Assembly (NCBI RefSeq): GCF_904067045.1
Contig: NZ_CAJFDC010000024.1
Span: forward strand, 148,634-212,633
Length of the DNA: 64,000 nt
Direction of reading: 5' to 3'
Source of the DNA: Pseudomonas sp. FEN
Lineage (GTDB): Bacteria; Pseudomonadota; Gammaproteobacteria; Pseudomonadales; Pseudomonadaceae
Below, in pieces: positions 18,117 through 28,130 of this stretch; within the stretch, counting starts at the first letter, position 1; every line of letters begins with the position of its first letter. The notes under the pieces were generated by a model. That model was given only the letters and a program-made list of their open reading frames with translations. It searched no databases and was not told where the DNA came from. Position numbers and translations under genes: made by a program.

Positions 18117-20129
18117 TCAGGCGCCCGCCCCAGGCTTGCCCTTGCCTCGAACCAGCGCCCGCCAGGCGAAGCGATTCGGATGGCAGGCCTCGGCGACGCT
18201 GCGCGGCAGCGGCAGTGGTTCGTTCTCCAGCCAGGCGGCCAGCAACTCGCCCGAGAGCGGCGCACTGATCAGACCACGGGAGCCGTGGCCGCTGTTGATA
18301 TACAGTCCCTCGAGCCAAGGGCAGGGGACCTGGGGGATTTGCCGGGCATCCCGGGCCAGGACGCCGTAGGCTTCGGCGAAAAGCCCCGGGTCCGCCAGCG
18401 GCCCGACCACCGGCAGATAGTCGGCGCTGGTACAGCGAAAAGCGGCACGGCCTTGCAGTTGCTCCGGGGCCAACTTGTCGCTGTTCAGGCGGTCGGCCAG
18501 ATCGCGTGAGATGTCCTGTAACAGCTCCAGGTTGCCAATGTGTTCCGCGGTGGTGGGCGCCAGATCATTGCTCTTGAAGTCGAAGCTGGCCCCCAGGGTA
18601 TGTTCACCGAGGCGTGCCGGCGCGACATAGCCTTCGGCGCAGACCACGGTACTCAAGGCCGCACTCTCGGCGGTTTGCGCCAGGCGGGTGATCTGTCCGC
18701 GGATACGCTTGAGCGGCAACGCCGCGCTGGCCGCGAAGCGTTTCACTTCAGCGGCCCCCGCGAGGACCACCACCGGGGCGCTGCCCAGCAGGGAGTCGGC
18801 GTCCCACGCCTGCCATTGGCCATCGATATTGCGCAGTTCGAAAGCCTCGCTATGCAGGCGTACCTCAATATTCCGGTGGCTGGCTTGCCAGGCACACAAG
18901 GCGGGTGGGTGGACCCAGCCACCTTCCGGGAAGAACAACCCACCATGTTCAAGGGCTACACCGGCGCGGGCCTGGGACTGCGCCTGATCCAGCACCCGCA
19001 GCAACTCGGGGCTGAAGGCGGCGGCCAACTGGGCCTGGCGCTCGGCTTCTTTCGCATCAAAAGCCAGTTGCAGTACACCACAGTCATCCCAGTCGAGGCC
19101 TTTGTGCAACTGCTCAAGCAAACGCCGGGTATGGCCGAAGCCACCGAGGATCAGTTGTGACAAGGCGGTGCCATGAGCCGACAGCTTGAGGTAGAGGACG
19201 CCTTGCGGGTTACCCGAGGCTTCCCGGGCCAGCTCATCGTGGCGCTCCAGCAAACAGACTTGCCAGCCACGTGCCGCGAGGCTCGCGGCACTGGCACAAC
19301 CGGCCAGGCCGCCACCGATCACCAGCGCCCGGCGCTCGCCGCTGGGTGGCTGGGGGCGGGCGAACCATGGCTTGGCCTGCGGCGGCGCGGCCGAGTCCAC
19401 GGGCCGGTCAATGAATTCGCCCCGCAGGATCTCCCATTTATGGCCGATGCCCGGTGTGCGGCGCATCTTGAAGCCCGTGGCATTCAATGAGCGTCGGACC
19501 CAACCGGTACTGGTGAAGGTGCTCAGGGTCGCGCCGGGGGCCGCCAGCCGCGCCAGTTCGCTGAACAGCTCGGGGGTCCACATTTGTGGGTTTTTCGCCG
19601 GGGCGAAACCGTCGAGGAACCAGGCATCGACCTGGGCGTCCAGTTGTGGCAATTGCTCCATGGCATCACCGATCAGCAGTGTCAGGGTCACCCGGCCATT
19701 GTCCAGCAGCAGTCGCTGGAAACCTTGATGAATCGCCACGTACTGTTTGAGCAGCGCCTCGGCGAGAACCGCCAGTTCGGGCCAGAGGGCCAAGGCACGT
19801 TGCAGGTCGGCGCGGCTCAGGGGGTACTTTTCCACGCTGACGAAATGCAGCCGGGCAGCTGGCACCGCGCAGGCCTCGAACAATTGCCAGGCGCAGAGGA
19901 AGTTCAATCCGGTGCCGAAGCCGGTTTCGCCAATCACCAGTCGTTCGTTCGGTCTCAGCGCGGCAAAGCGTTCCCGCAGGCGATTCTGCTCGAGGAACAC
20001 GTAACGGGTTTCCTCCAGGCCCGAATGGTCGGAGAAATACACGTCATCGAAGACCCGCGAGTGCGGGCGACCCTGCTCGTCCCAGTCGATCTGGGCGTGA
20101 GCGGGAAGATTGGGCGATACGTTGGTCAT
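18117..20129 (-). CDS. mnmC: Bifunctional tRNA mnm5s2U biosynthesis protein
   Basis: 670 residues, full-length MnmC. The N-terminal half is the SAM-dependent methyltransferase (motif IGETGFGTGLNFLCAW near 65-80, and DAWFLDGFAPAKNPQMW). The C-terminal half is the FAD-dependent oxidoreductase with the dinucleotide motif ALVIGGGLAGCASAASLA at about 268-285. Together they convert cmnm5(s2)U34 of tRNA to mnm5(s2)U. Convergent with the NEL-ligase gene, with about 20 bases between stops. Confidence 0.97.
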   Translation of the reverse strand: MTNVSPNLPAHAQIDWDEQGRPHSRVFDDVYFSDHSGLEETRYVFLEQNRLRERFAALRPNERLVIGETGFGTGLNFLCAWQLFEACAVPAARLHFVSVEKYPLSRADLQRALALWPELAVLAEALLKQYVAIHQGFQRLLLDNGRVTLTLLIGDAMEQLPQLDAQVDAWFLDGFAPAKNPQMWTPELFSELARLAAPGATLSTFTSTGWVRRSLNATGFKMRRTPGIGHKWEILRGEFIDRPVDSAAPPQAKPWFARPQPPSGERRALVIGGGLAGCASAASLAARGWQVCLLERHDELAREASGNPQGVLYLKLSAHGTALSQLILGGFGHTRRLLEQLHKGLDWDDCGVLQLAFDAKEAERQAQLAAAFSPELLRVLDQAQSQARAGVALEHGGLFFPEGGWVHPPALCAWQASHRNIEVRLHSEAFELRNIDGQWQAWDADSLLGSAPVVVLAGAAEVKRFAASAALPLKRIRGQITRLAQTAESAALSTVVCAEGYVAPARLGEHTLGASFDFKSNDLAPTTAEHIGNLELLQDISRDLADRLNSDKLAPEQLQGRAAFRCTSADYLPVVGPLADPGLFAEAYGVLARDARQIPQVPCPWLEGLYINSGHGSRGLISAPLSGELLAAWLENEPLPLPRSVAEACHPNRFAWRALVRGKGKPGAGA

Positions 20130-20269
20130 GGGCGGCTCGACGGCAACAAGGCGGCTATTCTAGCCCATTGCCGGACGTCGGATTGATCCACGGCAAGGCC
20201 TGGGGATTTCCCGTCACAAAGTGGGGGCCGATCCGTTAGTCTTGCTCCATTCTTGGAAGGGAGTCGCCC

Positions 20270-21778
20270 ATGTTTGAATCCGCCGAAATCGGTCATGCCA
20301 TCGACAAAGAGACCTACGACGCCGAAGTTCCGGCCTTGCGCGAAGCCTTGCTGGAGGCGCAGTTCGAACTTCATCAGCAAAAGCGCTTTCCGGTCATCGT
20401 ACTGATCAACGGCGTCGAAGGCGCGGGCAAGGGCGAGACGGTCAAGCTGCTCAACGAATGGATGGACCCGCGCCTGATCGAGGTCCGTACCTTCGACCAG
20501 CAAACCGATGAAGAACTGGCCCGGCCGCCGGCCTGGCGCTACTGGCGGCAGTTGCCGGCCAAGGGGCGCATGGGGGTGTTCTTCGGCAACTGGTACAGCC
20601 AGATGTTGCAGGGCCGGGTGCATGGGCACTTCAAGGACGCCGTGCTGGACCAGGCAATCAATGGCGCCGAACGCCTGGAGAGAATGCTCTGCGACGAAGG
20701 CGCGTTGATCTTCAAGTTCTGGTTCCACCTGTCCAAGAAACAGATGAAGGCCCGTCTCAAATCGCTGCAGGATGACCCGCTGCACAGCTGGCGCATCAGC
20801 CCGCTGGACTGGCAGCAGTCGGAGACTTACGACAAGTTCGTGCAATACGGCGAGCGGGTGCTGCGTCGTACCAGTCACGATTATGCGCCTTGGCATGTGA
20901 TTGAAGGCGTCGACCCCCACTACCGCAGCCTGACCGTGGGCAAGATCCTGTTGGAAGGTTTGCAGACGGCGCTCAAGACCCGGGACGCCAAGCCACGGCC
21001 GACCAATGCCGCGCCCTTGCTCAAGGGGGTGGACGATCTGAGCCTGCTGGACAGCCTGGACCTGAGCCAGCACCTGGACAAGAACGACTATGAAGAGCAG
21101 CTGATTACCGAACAGGCGCGGCTGGCTGGTCTGTTGCGCGACAAACGCATGCGCCGGCACGCGCTGGTGGCGGTGTTCGAGGGCAATGACGCGGCGGGCA
21201 AGGGTGGGGCGATCCGGCGGGTGGCGGCGGCGCTCGATCCACGGCAATACCGCATCATTCCCATAGCCGCACCGACCGAGGACGAACGCGCCCAGCCATA
21301 CCTCTGGCGGTTCTGGCGGCATATTCCGATGCGCGGCAAGTTCACTGTGTTCGACCGTTCCTGGTATGGCCGTGTGCTGGTGGAGCGGATCGAAGGCTTC
21401 TGCAGCCAGGCCGACTGGATGCGCGCCTACAGCGAGATCAACGACTTCGAGGAACAACTGAGCGACGCCGGGGTGATCGTGGTGAAATTCTGGCTGGCTA
21501 TCGACAAGCAGACCCAACTGGAGCGTTTCCAGGAGCGCGAGGATATTCCGTTCAAGCGTTTCAAGATCACCGAGGACGATTGGCGCAACCGCGAGAAATG
21601 GTCGCTCTATCGCGACGCCATTGGCGACATGGTCGATCGCACCAGCACCGAAGTGGCGCCCTGGACGTTGGTGGAAGCCAATGACAAGCGCTGGGCCCGG
21701 GTCAAGGTGCTACGCACGCTCAACCTGGCCATCGAGAGCGCGTTCGCCAAGCGTGAGAGGAAGGGCAAGACGAAGTAG
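20270..21778 (+). CDS. pap: Polyphosphate:AMP phosphotransferase (tandem PPK2 domains)
   Basis: 502 residues made of two PPK2 domains. Transfers phosphate from polyphosphate to AMP, giving ADP. The first domain has a Walker-like NGVEGAGKG at 47-55. The second has EGNDAAGKGG (about 304-313), and the lid motif FDRSWYGRVLVER, which is degenerate in the first domain (FGNWYSQMLQGRV). The two-domain arrangement is the hallmark of class II PPK2/PAP. AAGGGAG ribosome site before the ATG. Confidence 0.94.
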   Translation: MFESAEIGHAIDKETYDAEVPALREALLEAQFELHQQKRFPVIVLINGVEGAGKGETVKLLNEWMDPRLIEVRTFDQQTDEELARPPAWRYWRQLPAKGRMGVFFGNWYSQMLQGRVHGHFKDAVLDQAINGAERLERMLCDEGALIFKFWFHLSKKQMKARLKSLQDDPLHSWRISPLDWQQSETYDKFVQYGERVLRRTSHDYAPWHVIEGVDPHYRSLTVGKILLEGLQTALKTRDAKPRPTNAAPLLKGVDDLSLLDSLDLSQHLDKNDYEEQLITEQARLAGLLRDKRMRRHALVAVFEGNDAAGKGGAIRRVAAALDPRQYRIIPIAAPTEDERAQPYLWRFWRHIPMRGKFTVFDRSWYGRVLVERIEGFCSQADWMRAYSEINDFEEQLSDAGVIVVKFWLAIDKQTQLERFQEREDIPFKRFKITEDDWRNREKWSLYRDAIGDMVDRTSTEVAPWTLVEANDKRWARVKVLRTLNLAIESAFAKRERKGKTK

Positions 21779-21886
21779 CGCGATGGCCACGCATACGCCG
21801 GGTGAATGATTGTCGCGGTCGGGAATCGGGTGGGCTTATGCTCGCTCGATCCTTCAAACCGACAACAACAATCAATGAGGTGGGCC

Positions 21887-23071
21887 ATGCGTGAAGTGGT
21901 GATCGTCGACAGCGTGCGGACTGGCCTGGCCAAGTCCTTTCGCGGCAAATTCAACCAGACCCGGCCGGATGACATGGCGGCCCATTGCGTCAATGCCTTG
22001 CTCAGCCGCAATGGCATCGATCCGGCCAGCGTCGAGGATTGCATCGTCGGCGCCGGCTCCAACGAAGGTGCCCAGGGCTACAACATCGGACGCAATGTCG
22101 CGGTGTTGTCGAAGCTGGGAACCGGCACCGCCGGCATGACCCTCAACCGCTTCTGTTCATCGGGCTTGCAGGCGATTGCCATTGCCGCCAACCAGATTGC
22201 TTCCGGTTGCAGCGAGATCATCGTCGCCGGTGGGGTCGAATCCATCAGCCTGACGATGAAAAGCGTCAACACCGACAACCTGATCAACCCGCTGCTCAAG
22301 GAGCAGGTGCCGGGGCTCTATTTCCCCATGGGCCAGACCGCCGAGATCGTCGCCCGGCGCTATGGCGTCAGCCGCGAGCAGCAGGACCTTTACGCGCTGC
22401 AAAGCCAGCAGCGTACCGCCGCCGCCCAGGCCGCGGGGCTGTTCGACGATGAAATCGTGCCCATGGCCGTGACCTACGCCGTCGAGGACAAGGCCAGCGG
22501 GCAGATCCAGCGCCTGGAAGGGGTGGTGGACCGCGATGACTGCAATCGTCCGGACACCACCCTGGAAAGCCTGGCCGGTTTGAAGCCGGTGTTTGCCGAA
22601 GACGGTTCGGTAACGGCGGGCAACTCGTCGCAACTGTCCGACGGTGCTTCGATGACCCTGGTGATGAGCCTGGAAAAAGCCCTGCAACTGGGGCTCATGC
22701 CCAAGGCCTTGTTCCGTGGTTTTGCCGTGGCCGGTTGCGAACCGGACGAGATGGGGATCGGCCCGGTATTTTCGGTGCCCCGGTTGCTCAAGGCCAAGGG
22801 CCTGAGCGTGGCGGATATCGACCTGTGGGAATTGAACGAAGCATTCGCTTCCCAGTGCCTGTACAGCCGTGATCGGTTGGGCATCGACAACGAGAAGTAC
22901 AACGTCAACGGTGGTTCGATTTCCATCGGCCATCCGTTCGGCATGACCGGCTCGCGCCAGGTCGGGCACCTGGTGCGCGAACTGCAACGGCGCAAGCTGC
23001 GTTATGGCATCGTCACCATGTGCGTGGGCGGAGGCATGGGCGCGACGGGATTGTTCGAAGCGTTGCGCTGA
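21887..23071 (+). CDS. Thiolase family protein (acetyl-CoA C-acyltransferase)
   Basis: 394 residues from the ATG at 21887, preceded by TGAGG; the frame is open upstream without a better start. Catalytic residues of thiolases are present: the nucleophilic Cys90 in NRFCSSGLQA, the histidine in ISIGHPFGMTGSR and the second cysteine in MCVGGGMGATG. Catalyses thiolytic cleavage or condensation of acyl-CoA. No fadB-like partner is adjacent, so it is not the FadBA beta-oxidation thiolase pair; chain-length specificity cannot be read here. Confidence 0.92.
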   Translation: MREVVIVDSVRTGLAKSFRGKFNQTRPDDMAAHCVNALLSRNGIDPASVEDCIVGAGSNEGAQGYNIGRNVAVLSKLGTGTAGMTLNRFCSSGLQAIAIAANQIASGCSEIIVAGGVESISLTMKSVNTDNLINPLLKEQVPGLYFPMGQTAEIVARRYGVSREQQDLYALQSQQRTAAAQAAGLFDDEIVPMAVTYAVEDKASGQIQRLEGVVDRDDCNRPDTTLESLAGLKPVFAEDGSVTAGNSSQLSDGASMTLVMSLEKALQLGLMPKALFRGFAVAGCEPDEMGIGPVFSVPRLLKAKGLSVADIDLWELNEAFASQCLYSRDRLGIDNEKYNVNGGSISIGHPFGMTGSRQVGHLVRELQRRKLRYGIVTMCVGGGMGATGLFEALR

Positions 23072-23082
23072 GGCTCAGTGCC

Positions 23083-23231
23083 GGACGGGCTTGTCCGCAA
23101 GGCTGTCGGCGGTCTTGCGGGCCCCTTCGCGACGGTGCGCGATCCGACGAACTCTGCTCCCACGGATTCGTGTCGTATGGCAAATCCGTATTCGACGCAG
23201 AACGGTAGGAGCATGGCTTGCCCGCGAAGCT
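23083..23231. repeat. Degenerate REP-like intergenic repeat
   Basis: Contains GTAGGAGCATGGCTTGCCCGC at about 23205-23225, resembling the pseudomonad REP core (GGAGC..GCTTGC..GCGA), and an opposing copy-like stretch ending CTGCTCCCAC near 23153-23163. Both arms are imperfect. Lies after the thiolase gene. Confidence 0.45.
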
Positions 23232-23250
23232 TTTGGCAATCTCGAGTCTG

Positions 23251-23460
23251 CTACAGGGCCTGGCTGGCGCGAATGTCTTTGGCCAGTTGCATGCGCTTCA
23301 GATACAGCTGTGTTTCGCGCTCGGCATCGTCTCGGCTAAAAAAGGGCCCTTCCAGGGTGTTTTCCCGGGTGCTGAAAAAAAACAATCCATTGATGACCGT
23401 GACCCGGTGGCTGCGAAAATGCGTGGCCTCGGAGCTGTCTTGCGCGCGTTTGCCGTACAT
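23251..23460 (-). CDS. DUF6316 family small protein
   Basis: 69 residues. The central FFFSTRENTLEGPFFSRDDA and the C-terminal helix AERETQLYLKRMQLAKDI match the small DUF6316 family of pseudomonads. Soluble, charged. Function unknown. Stands alone between the thiolase and EamA genes. Confidence 0.75.
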   Translation of the reverse strand: MYGKRAQDSSEATHFRSHRVTVINGLFFFSTRENTLEGPFFSRDDAERETQLYLKRMQLAKDIRASQAL

Positions 23461-23669
23461 GGCGAAATCTCACTGGTGAGCGTAGCTGTCAGAAATACAG
23501 CATAAAACTTATAAAGATAGCGCGTCCAATCGTCCGATCAATGGTTATAGGCAGTTTATTGGCGGCGCTTCCAGCATGCTTGAGGTCGCATCGGGCTTCG
23601 CTTCCCGGCTGTGTTGTCGGCCATGCAGGGCCTAGAATGGCGGCTTCCCCAACGTCCATAGGACTCTTC

Positions 23670-24632
23670 ATGCACATTTCATCCGGGCGCTGGGGTTATG
23701 GTCTGTTCCTGGCGCTGCTGACCGCCGTGCTCTGGGGCATTTTGCCGATCAAGCTCAAGCAGGTGTTGCTGGTGATGGATCCGGTGACCGTGACCTGGTG
23801 CCGATTGATCGTGTCGGGGGGCTTTCTCTTCGTTTATCTGGCGGCGACCCGGCGTTTGCCGAGCCGGCATGACCTCGGAGCGCGGGGCGGCTGGCTGGTA
23901 CTGCTGGCGGTGTTCGGCCTGGTGGGCAACTACGTGCTTTACCTGATGGGCTTGAACCGGCTCAGTCCCGGTACCGCCCAACTGGTGGTGCAGATGGGGC
24001 CGATCTTCCTGTTGATCGCCAGCCTGTTCGTGTTCAAGGAGCGCTTCAGCCTGGGGCAGGGGATCGGCCTGCTGGTGCTGCTGTTCGGCTTTGGTCTGTT
24101 TTTCAACCAGCGTCTGGTTGAGTTGCTGACGTCCCTGGGAACTTACACCGCAGGCGTATTGCTGGTGTTGCTGGCGTCCACCGTGTGGACCTTTTATGCC
24201 TTGAGCCAGAAGCAATTGCTGACGGCCTGGAATTCGTTGCAGGTGATGATGGTGATCTACCTGTTTTGCGCCTTGTTGCTCACTCCTTGGGCGCACCCGA
24301 GCGAAGTCCTGCAACTGAGTTCGTTGCAGGGCTGGCTGTTGTTGGGCTGTTGTCTCAATACCCTGGTGGCTTACGGCGCCTTTGCCGAGGCCTTGGCGCA
24401 CTGGGAAGCCTCGCGGGTGAGCGCGACCCTGGCGATCACGCCCCTGGTGACTTTTGCCGCGGTGGCCCTGGCGGCCTGGTTGTGGCCTGATTTCGTGCAG
24501 GCTGAAGACATCAATGGCCTGGGCTATGGCGGCGCGTTGCTAGTGGTGTTCGGCTCGGCGCTGGTGGCGTTGGGGCCGTCGCTGATGGCCGGGCTCAAGG
24601 CCCGGCGCACGCGCAAGGCGGTGACTCCTTAG
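23670..24632 (+). CDS. EamA/DMT family transporter
   Basis: 320 residues with ten hydrophobic segments in two EamA repeats (first from TAVLWGILPIKLKQVL, second from LLASTVWTFYALSQKQLL). Drug/metabolite-type inner-membrane exporter or permease; substrate unknown. The ATG at 23670 is preferred over a start 43 codons upstream because that extension is not hydrophobic and has no family features. Convergent with fumC, 14 bases between stops. Confidence 0.88.
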   Translation: MHISSGRWGYGLFLALLTAVLWGILPIKLKQVLLVMDPVTVTWCRLIVSGGFLFVYLAATRRLPSRHDLGARGGWLVLLAVFGLVGNYVLYLMGLNRLSPGTAQLVVQMGPIFLLIASLFVFKERFSLGQGIGLLVLLFGFGLFFNQRLVELLTSLGTYTAGVLLVLLASTVWTFYALSQKQLLTAWNSLQVMMVIYLFCALLLTPWAHPSEVLQLSSLQGWLLLGCCLNTLVAYGAFAEALAHWEASRVSATLAITPLVTFAAVALAAWLWPDFVQAEDINGLGYGGALLVVFGSALVALGPSLMAGLKARRTRKAVTP

Positions 24633-24646
24633 CGAACAGCATGGCA

Positions 24647-26041
24647 TCAGCCGTTCTTGCCGGATTCAAGCATGTTCTCCGGTCGGACCCAGGCGTCGAA
24701 CTCCTCGTCGGTCAGGTAACCGAGTTCCAGCGCCGCTTCACGCAAGGTCAGGTTTTCGCCGTAGGCTTTCTTGGCGATCTGTGCCGCCTTGTCGTAGCCG
24801 ATATGCGGATTCAGCGCCGTCACCAGCATCAGGCCGCGTTCCAGGTGCGCGGCCATCTGCACGGGATCGGGTTCCAGCCCGGCAATGCAGTGCTGCTGGA
24901 AGTTGCTGCAGCCATCTCCGAGCAGGCGGATCGACTGCAGCAGGTTGTGGATGATCACCGGTTTGAAGACATTCAGTTGCAGGTGACCCTGGCTCGCGGC
25001 AAAGCCGATCGTCACGTCATTGCCCAGCACCTGGCACGCCAGCATCGACAGTGCCTCGCACTGGGTCGGATTGACCTTGCCGGGCATGATCGAGCTGCCC
25101 GGTTCGTTGGCCGGCAGCTTGATCTCGGCCAACCCGGCACGCGGACCGGAGCCCAGCAGGCGCAGGTCATTGGCGATTTTCATCAAGGCCACGGCCAGGG
25201 TTTTCAGGGCCCCGGAGAGGGTGGTCAGGGGCTCATGGCCGGCCAGGGCGGCGAACTTGTTCGGTGCGCTGATGAATGGTAAGCCGGACAGCGCCGCCAG
25301 TTCGGCGGCGATCGCCTCGGCAAAACCATGGGGCGCATTGAGCCCGGTGCCCACGGCGGTGCCGCCCTGGGCCAGTTCGCAGACCGCCGGCAACGCCGAG
25401 CGAATCGCGCGCTCGGCGTAGTCCAGTTGCGCGATATAAGCCGAGACTTCCTGGCCGAAGGTGATCGGCGTGGCATCCATCATATGGGTGCGCCCGGTCT
25501 TCACCAGTTTCATGTGCCGTGCGGCCAGTTCCGTCAGTCCGCCGGACAACTCGGCAATGGCCGGCAGCAACTGCCGGTATACCGCCTGGGCGGCGGCGAT
25601 ATGCATGGCGGTGGGGAAACAGTCGTTGGAGCTCTGGGAACGGTTGACGTGATCGTTGGGGTGTACTGGCAACTTGCCGCCACGGCCCTTGCCCGCGAGC
25701 TCGTTGGCGCGCCCGGCAATCACTTCGTTGGCGTTCATATTACTCTGGGTGCCACTGCCGGTCTGCCAGACCGCCAGCGGGAACTGCTCGTCATGTTCGC
25801 CGGCCAGCACTTCGTCGGCGGCCTGTTCGATCAGCCGGGCGACATCGGCGGGCAGGTCGCCATTGCGGTTGTTGACCCGTGCGGCGGCCTTCTTGATCAG
25901 CGCCAGGGCGTGCATGACCGCCAACGGCATTTTCTCCGTGCCGATGGCGAAATTGATCAGCGAACGCTGGGTCTGGGCGCCCCAATAGGCTTCTTCCGGT
26001 ACGTTCACCTGGCCAAGGCTGTCGGTTTCGATGCGACTCAT
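24647..26041 (-). CDS. fumC: Class II fumarate hydratase
   Basis: 464 residues, normal length. Interconverts fumarate and malate in the TCA cycle without an iron-sulphur cluster, as a tetramer. The superfamily signature GSSIMPGKVNPTQCE is present, with HVNRSQSSND and TGRTHMMDATP forming the other active-site regions. Monocistronic here. Pseudomonads often carry several fumarases; this class II form is often iron- or oxidant-responsive, but I see no Fur box I would defend. Confidence 0.97.
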   Translation of the reverse strand: MSRIETDSLGQVNVPEEAYWGAQTQRSLINFAIGTEKMPLAVMHALALIKKAAARVNNRNGDLPADVARLIEQAADEVLAGEHDEQFPLAVWQTGSGTQSNMNANEVIAGRANELAGKGRGGKLPVHPNDHVNRSQSSNDCFPTAMHIAAAQAVYRQLLPAIAELSGGLTELAARHMKLVKTGRTHMMDATPITFGQEVSAYIAQLDYAERAIRSALPAVCELAQGGTAVGTGLNAPHGFAEAIAAELAALSGLPFISAPNKFAALAGHEPLTTLSGALKTLAVALMKIANDLRLLGSGPRAGLAEIKLPANEPGSSIMPGKVNPTQCEALSMLACQVLGNDVTIGFAASQGHLQLNVFKPVIIHNLLQSIRLLGDGCSNFQQHCIAGLEPDPVQMAAHLERGLMLVTALNPHIGYDKAAQIAKKAYGENLTLREAALELGYLTDEEFDAWVRPENMLESGKNG

Positions 26042-26233
26042 TCGGGTTCACTCCTGATGGCGGGTTAGCGCAGTTTAGGTCCTGATCGAACGCTTGGGTT
26101 CCCTTGCGGTTTTTTACCCGCTTCGCGACCACTGGACACCGACGCGATTGCCTCGGGGTTGAGTGACACACTTTGTTAGGCGCAGAATGGGCCCCCTTGG
26201 GGTTTTACCTCGCCTGTTTAGAAAGGACACTCG

Positions 26234-26761
26234 ATGACTCGTCTTCGTGCCATCTGTACCGCGGTTGCTCTGGTATGCGCCAGCGGCCAGGTTTTCGCCG
26301 ATACCGCCAGCCATAATGCCAGTGCCGAAGCATTCCTGACGTTGGCCCATGCCGACAAGCTGGGAACCCCGGTCTACGCCCAAGTGCAGCAAATGTTCGC
26401 CCAGCGTTTCGAGCAGACCCAGGCGCCGGCGTCGAAAAAGCCGTTGCTGGATACCTACCAGGCCAAGGCCAACGCCGCCCTGGACCAGGCCATCGGCTGG
26501 AACAAGCTGAAGCCGGATATGGTCAAGCTCTACACTGACAACTTCAGCGAATCCGAACTCAAGGACCTGGTGGCGTTCTACCAATCGCCACTGGGCAAGA
26601 AAGTCCTGGAAAAAATGCCGCAGCTGACCCAGCAATCGGCCCAGATGACCCAGGCCAAGCTGGAAAGCGCGGTACCGGTGGTGAACAAACTGCTGGAAGA
26701 CATGACCAACGAACTGGCGCCTGCCAAGGCTGCAGCCCCAGCGGCGAAGAAAAAGCCGTAA
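26234..26761 (+). CDS. DUF2059 domain-containing secreted protein
   Basis: 175 residues with a signal peptide (MTRLRAICTAVALVCASGQVFA) and mature helical DUF2059 domain, recognisable by DLVAFYQSPLGKKVLEKMPQ. The tail is Ala/Pro/Lys-rich. Predicted periplasmic. Function unknown. bolA follows after 12 bases, so the two are probably co-transcribed. Confidence 0.88.
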   Translation: MTRLRAICTAVALVCASGQVFADTASHNASAEAFLTLAHADKLGTPVYAQVQQMFAQRFEQTQAPASKKPLLDTYQAKANAALDQAIGWNKLKPDMVKLYTDNFSESELKDLVAFYQSPLGKKVLEKMPQLTQQSAQMTQAKLESAVPVVNKLLEDMTNELAPAKAAAPAAKKKP

Positions 26762-26773
26762 GCGGAGCCTGAG

Positions 26774-27070
26774 ATGAGCATGCAGCAACGTATTGAAACC
26801 GCACTGGGCGCCCTGCAACCCGAGTACCTGCAAGTCCTGGACGAAAGCCATATGCACAGCCGCGGGTTGCAGAGCCACTTCAAGGCGGTGTTGGTCAGCG
26901 AACAGTTTGCCGGGTTGAACAGCGTCAAGCGCCACCAGAAGGTCTACGCCGCCCTGGGTGACCTGATGAGTGAATTCCATGCGTTGGCCCTGCATACCTA
27001 CACCCCTGAAGAGTGGGTGAAAATCGGCGCGGCACCGGCATCGCCGGTCTGCGCTGGCGGGGGGCATTGA
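26774..27070 (+). CDS. bolA: BolA family protein
   Basis: 98 residues. The BolA fold is recognisable by VLDESHMHSRGLQSHFKAVL near residues 22-41, with the histidine that binds Fe-S clusters with monothiol glutaredoxins, and by RHQKVYAALGDLMSEFHALAL. BolA proteins take part in iron-sulphur handling and cell-shape control. A strong terminator follows. Confidence 0.92.
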   Translation: MSMQQRIETALGALQPEYLQVLDESHMHSRGLQSHFKAVLVSEQFAGLNSVKRHQKVYAALGDLMSEFHALALHTYTPEEWVKIGAAPASPVCAGGGH

Positions 27071-27110
27071 TCCTGGTTTTTTGACCGGTGTTTTTTTGCT
27101 AGAATCCGCA

Positions 27111-27140
27111 ACGCGCCGCTTTTGTCGGCGCGTTTTTTTT
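27111..27140 (+). terminator. Rho-independent terminator after bolA
   Basis: Stem ACGCGCCG/CGGCGCGT with a seven-base loop CTTTTGT, followed directly by eight T's. It lies 40 bases after the bolA stop and before the ribosome site of trhO. Confidence 0.9.
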
Positions 27141-27188
27141 GCATCCGGTTCGCCCTTTGCGAGGGCAGCCACCTGGAGAGAATCACCC

Positions 27189-28127
27189 ATGACTCAACCT
27201 ATAGTCGTGGCGGCACTTTATAAGTTCGTCACCCTGGAAGACTACGTTGCCTTGCGCGAGCCACTGTTGCAGGCAATGGTCGACAACGGCATCAAGGGCA
27301 CTCTGCTGATCGCCGAGGAAGGCATCAACGGCACCGTTTCCGGTAGCCGTGAAGGCATCGATGGCTTGTTGGCCTGGCTCAAACTGGATCCGCGGATGGT
27401 CGACATCGACCACAAGGAATCCTATTGCGACGACCAGCCGTTCTACCGGACCAAGGTCAAGCTGAAGAAAGAAATCGTCACCCTGGGTGTCGAGGGCGTG
27501 GACCCGAACAAGCAGGTCGGCACCTATGTCGATCCGCAAAACTGGAATGCCCTGATCGCCGATCCGGAAGTGCTGCTGATCGACACCCGCAACGATTATG
27601 AAGTCTCGATTGGCACTTTCGAAGGCGCCGTCGACCCGAAAACCACCAGTTTTCGCGAATTTCCCGACTACATCAAAGCCCATTTCGACCCGGCCCGGCA
27701 CAAGAAGGTCGCCATGTTCTGCACCGGCGGCATTCGTTGCGAGAAGGCTTCCAGCTATATGCTCAGCCAGGGCTTCGACGAGGTCTATCACCTCAAGGGC
27801 GGGATCCTCAAGTACCTTGAAGAGGTGCCCCAGGAGCAGAGCAAGTGGCAGGGCGACTGCTTTGTCTTCGACAATCGCGTCACCGTGCGCCATGACCTGA
27901 GCGAAGGCGACTACGATCAATGTCATGCCTGCCGTACCCCGGTCAGCGTCGAGGATCGTGCCTCGGAGCACTATGTGGCGGGTATCAGTTGTCCGCATTG
28001 CTGGGACACATTGAGCGAGAAAACCCGGCGCAGCGCCACTGATCGCCAGAAGCAGATCGAACTGGCCAAGGCCCGTAACCAGCCGCACCCGATCGGTTAC
28101 AACTATCGTCAATCTTCCGAGGGTTGA
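27189..28127 (+). CDS. trhO: tRNA uridine-34 hydroxylase (rhodanese-related)
   Basis: 312 residues from the ATG at 27189, with a GGAGAG ribosome site. TrhO (YceA) hydroxylates U34 of certain tRNAs to ho5U. N-terminal alpha/beta domain (1-110), rhodanese domain (about 115-225) with active-site Cys178 in MFCTGGIRCEK, and a C-terminal region with two CxxC-like pairs (QCHACRTP, ISCPHCWD). The family is full length. The DsbA-like gene follows after three bases. Confidence 0.95.
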   Translation: MTQPIVVAALYKFVTLEDYVALREPLLQAMVDNGIKGTLLIAEEGINGTVSGSREGIDGLLAWLKLDPRMVDIDHKESYCDDQPFYRTKVKLKKEIVTLGVEGVDPNKQVGTYVDPQNWNALIADPEVLLIDTRNDYEVSIGTFEGAVDPKTTSFREFPDYIKAHFDPARHKKVAMFCTGGIRCEKASSYMLSQGFDEVYHLKGGILKYLEEVPQEQSKWQGDCFVFDNRVTVRHDLSEGDYDQCHACRTPVSVEDRASEHYVAGISCPHCWDTLSEKTRRSATDRQKQIELAKARNQPHPIGYNYRQSSEG

Positions 28128-28130
28128 ACC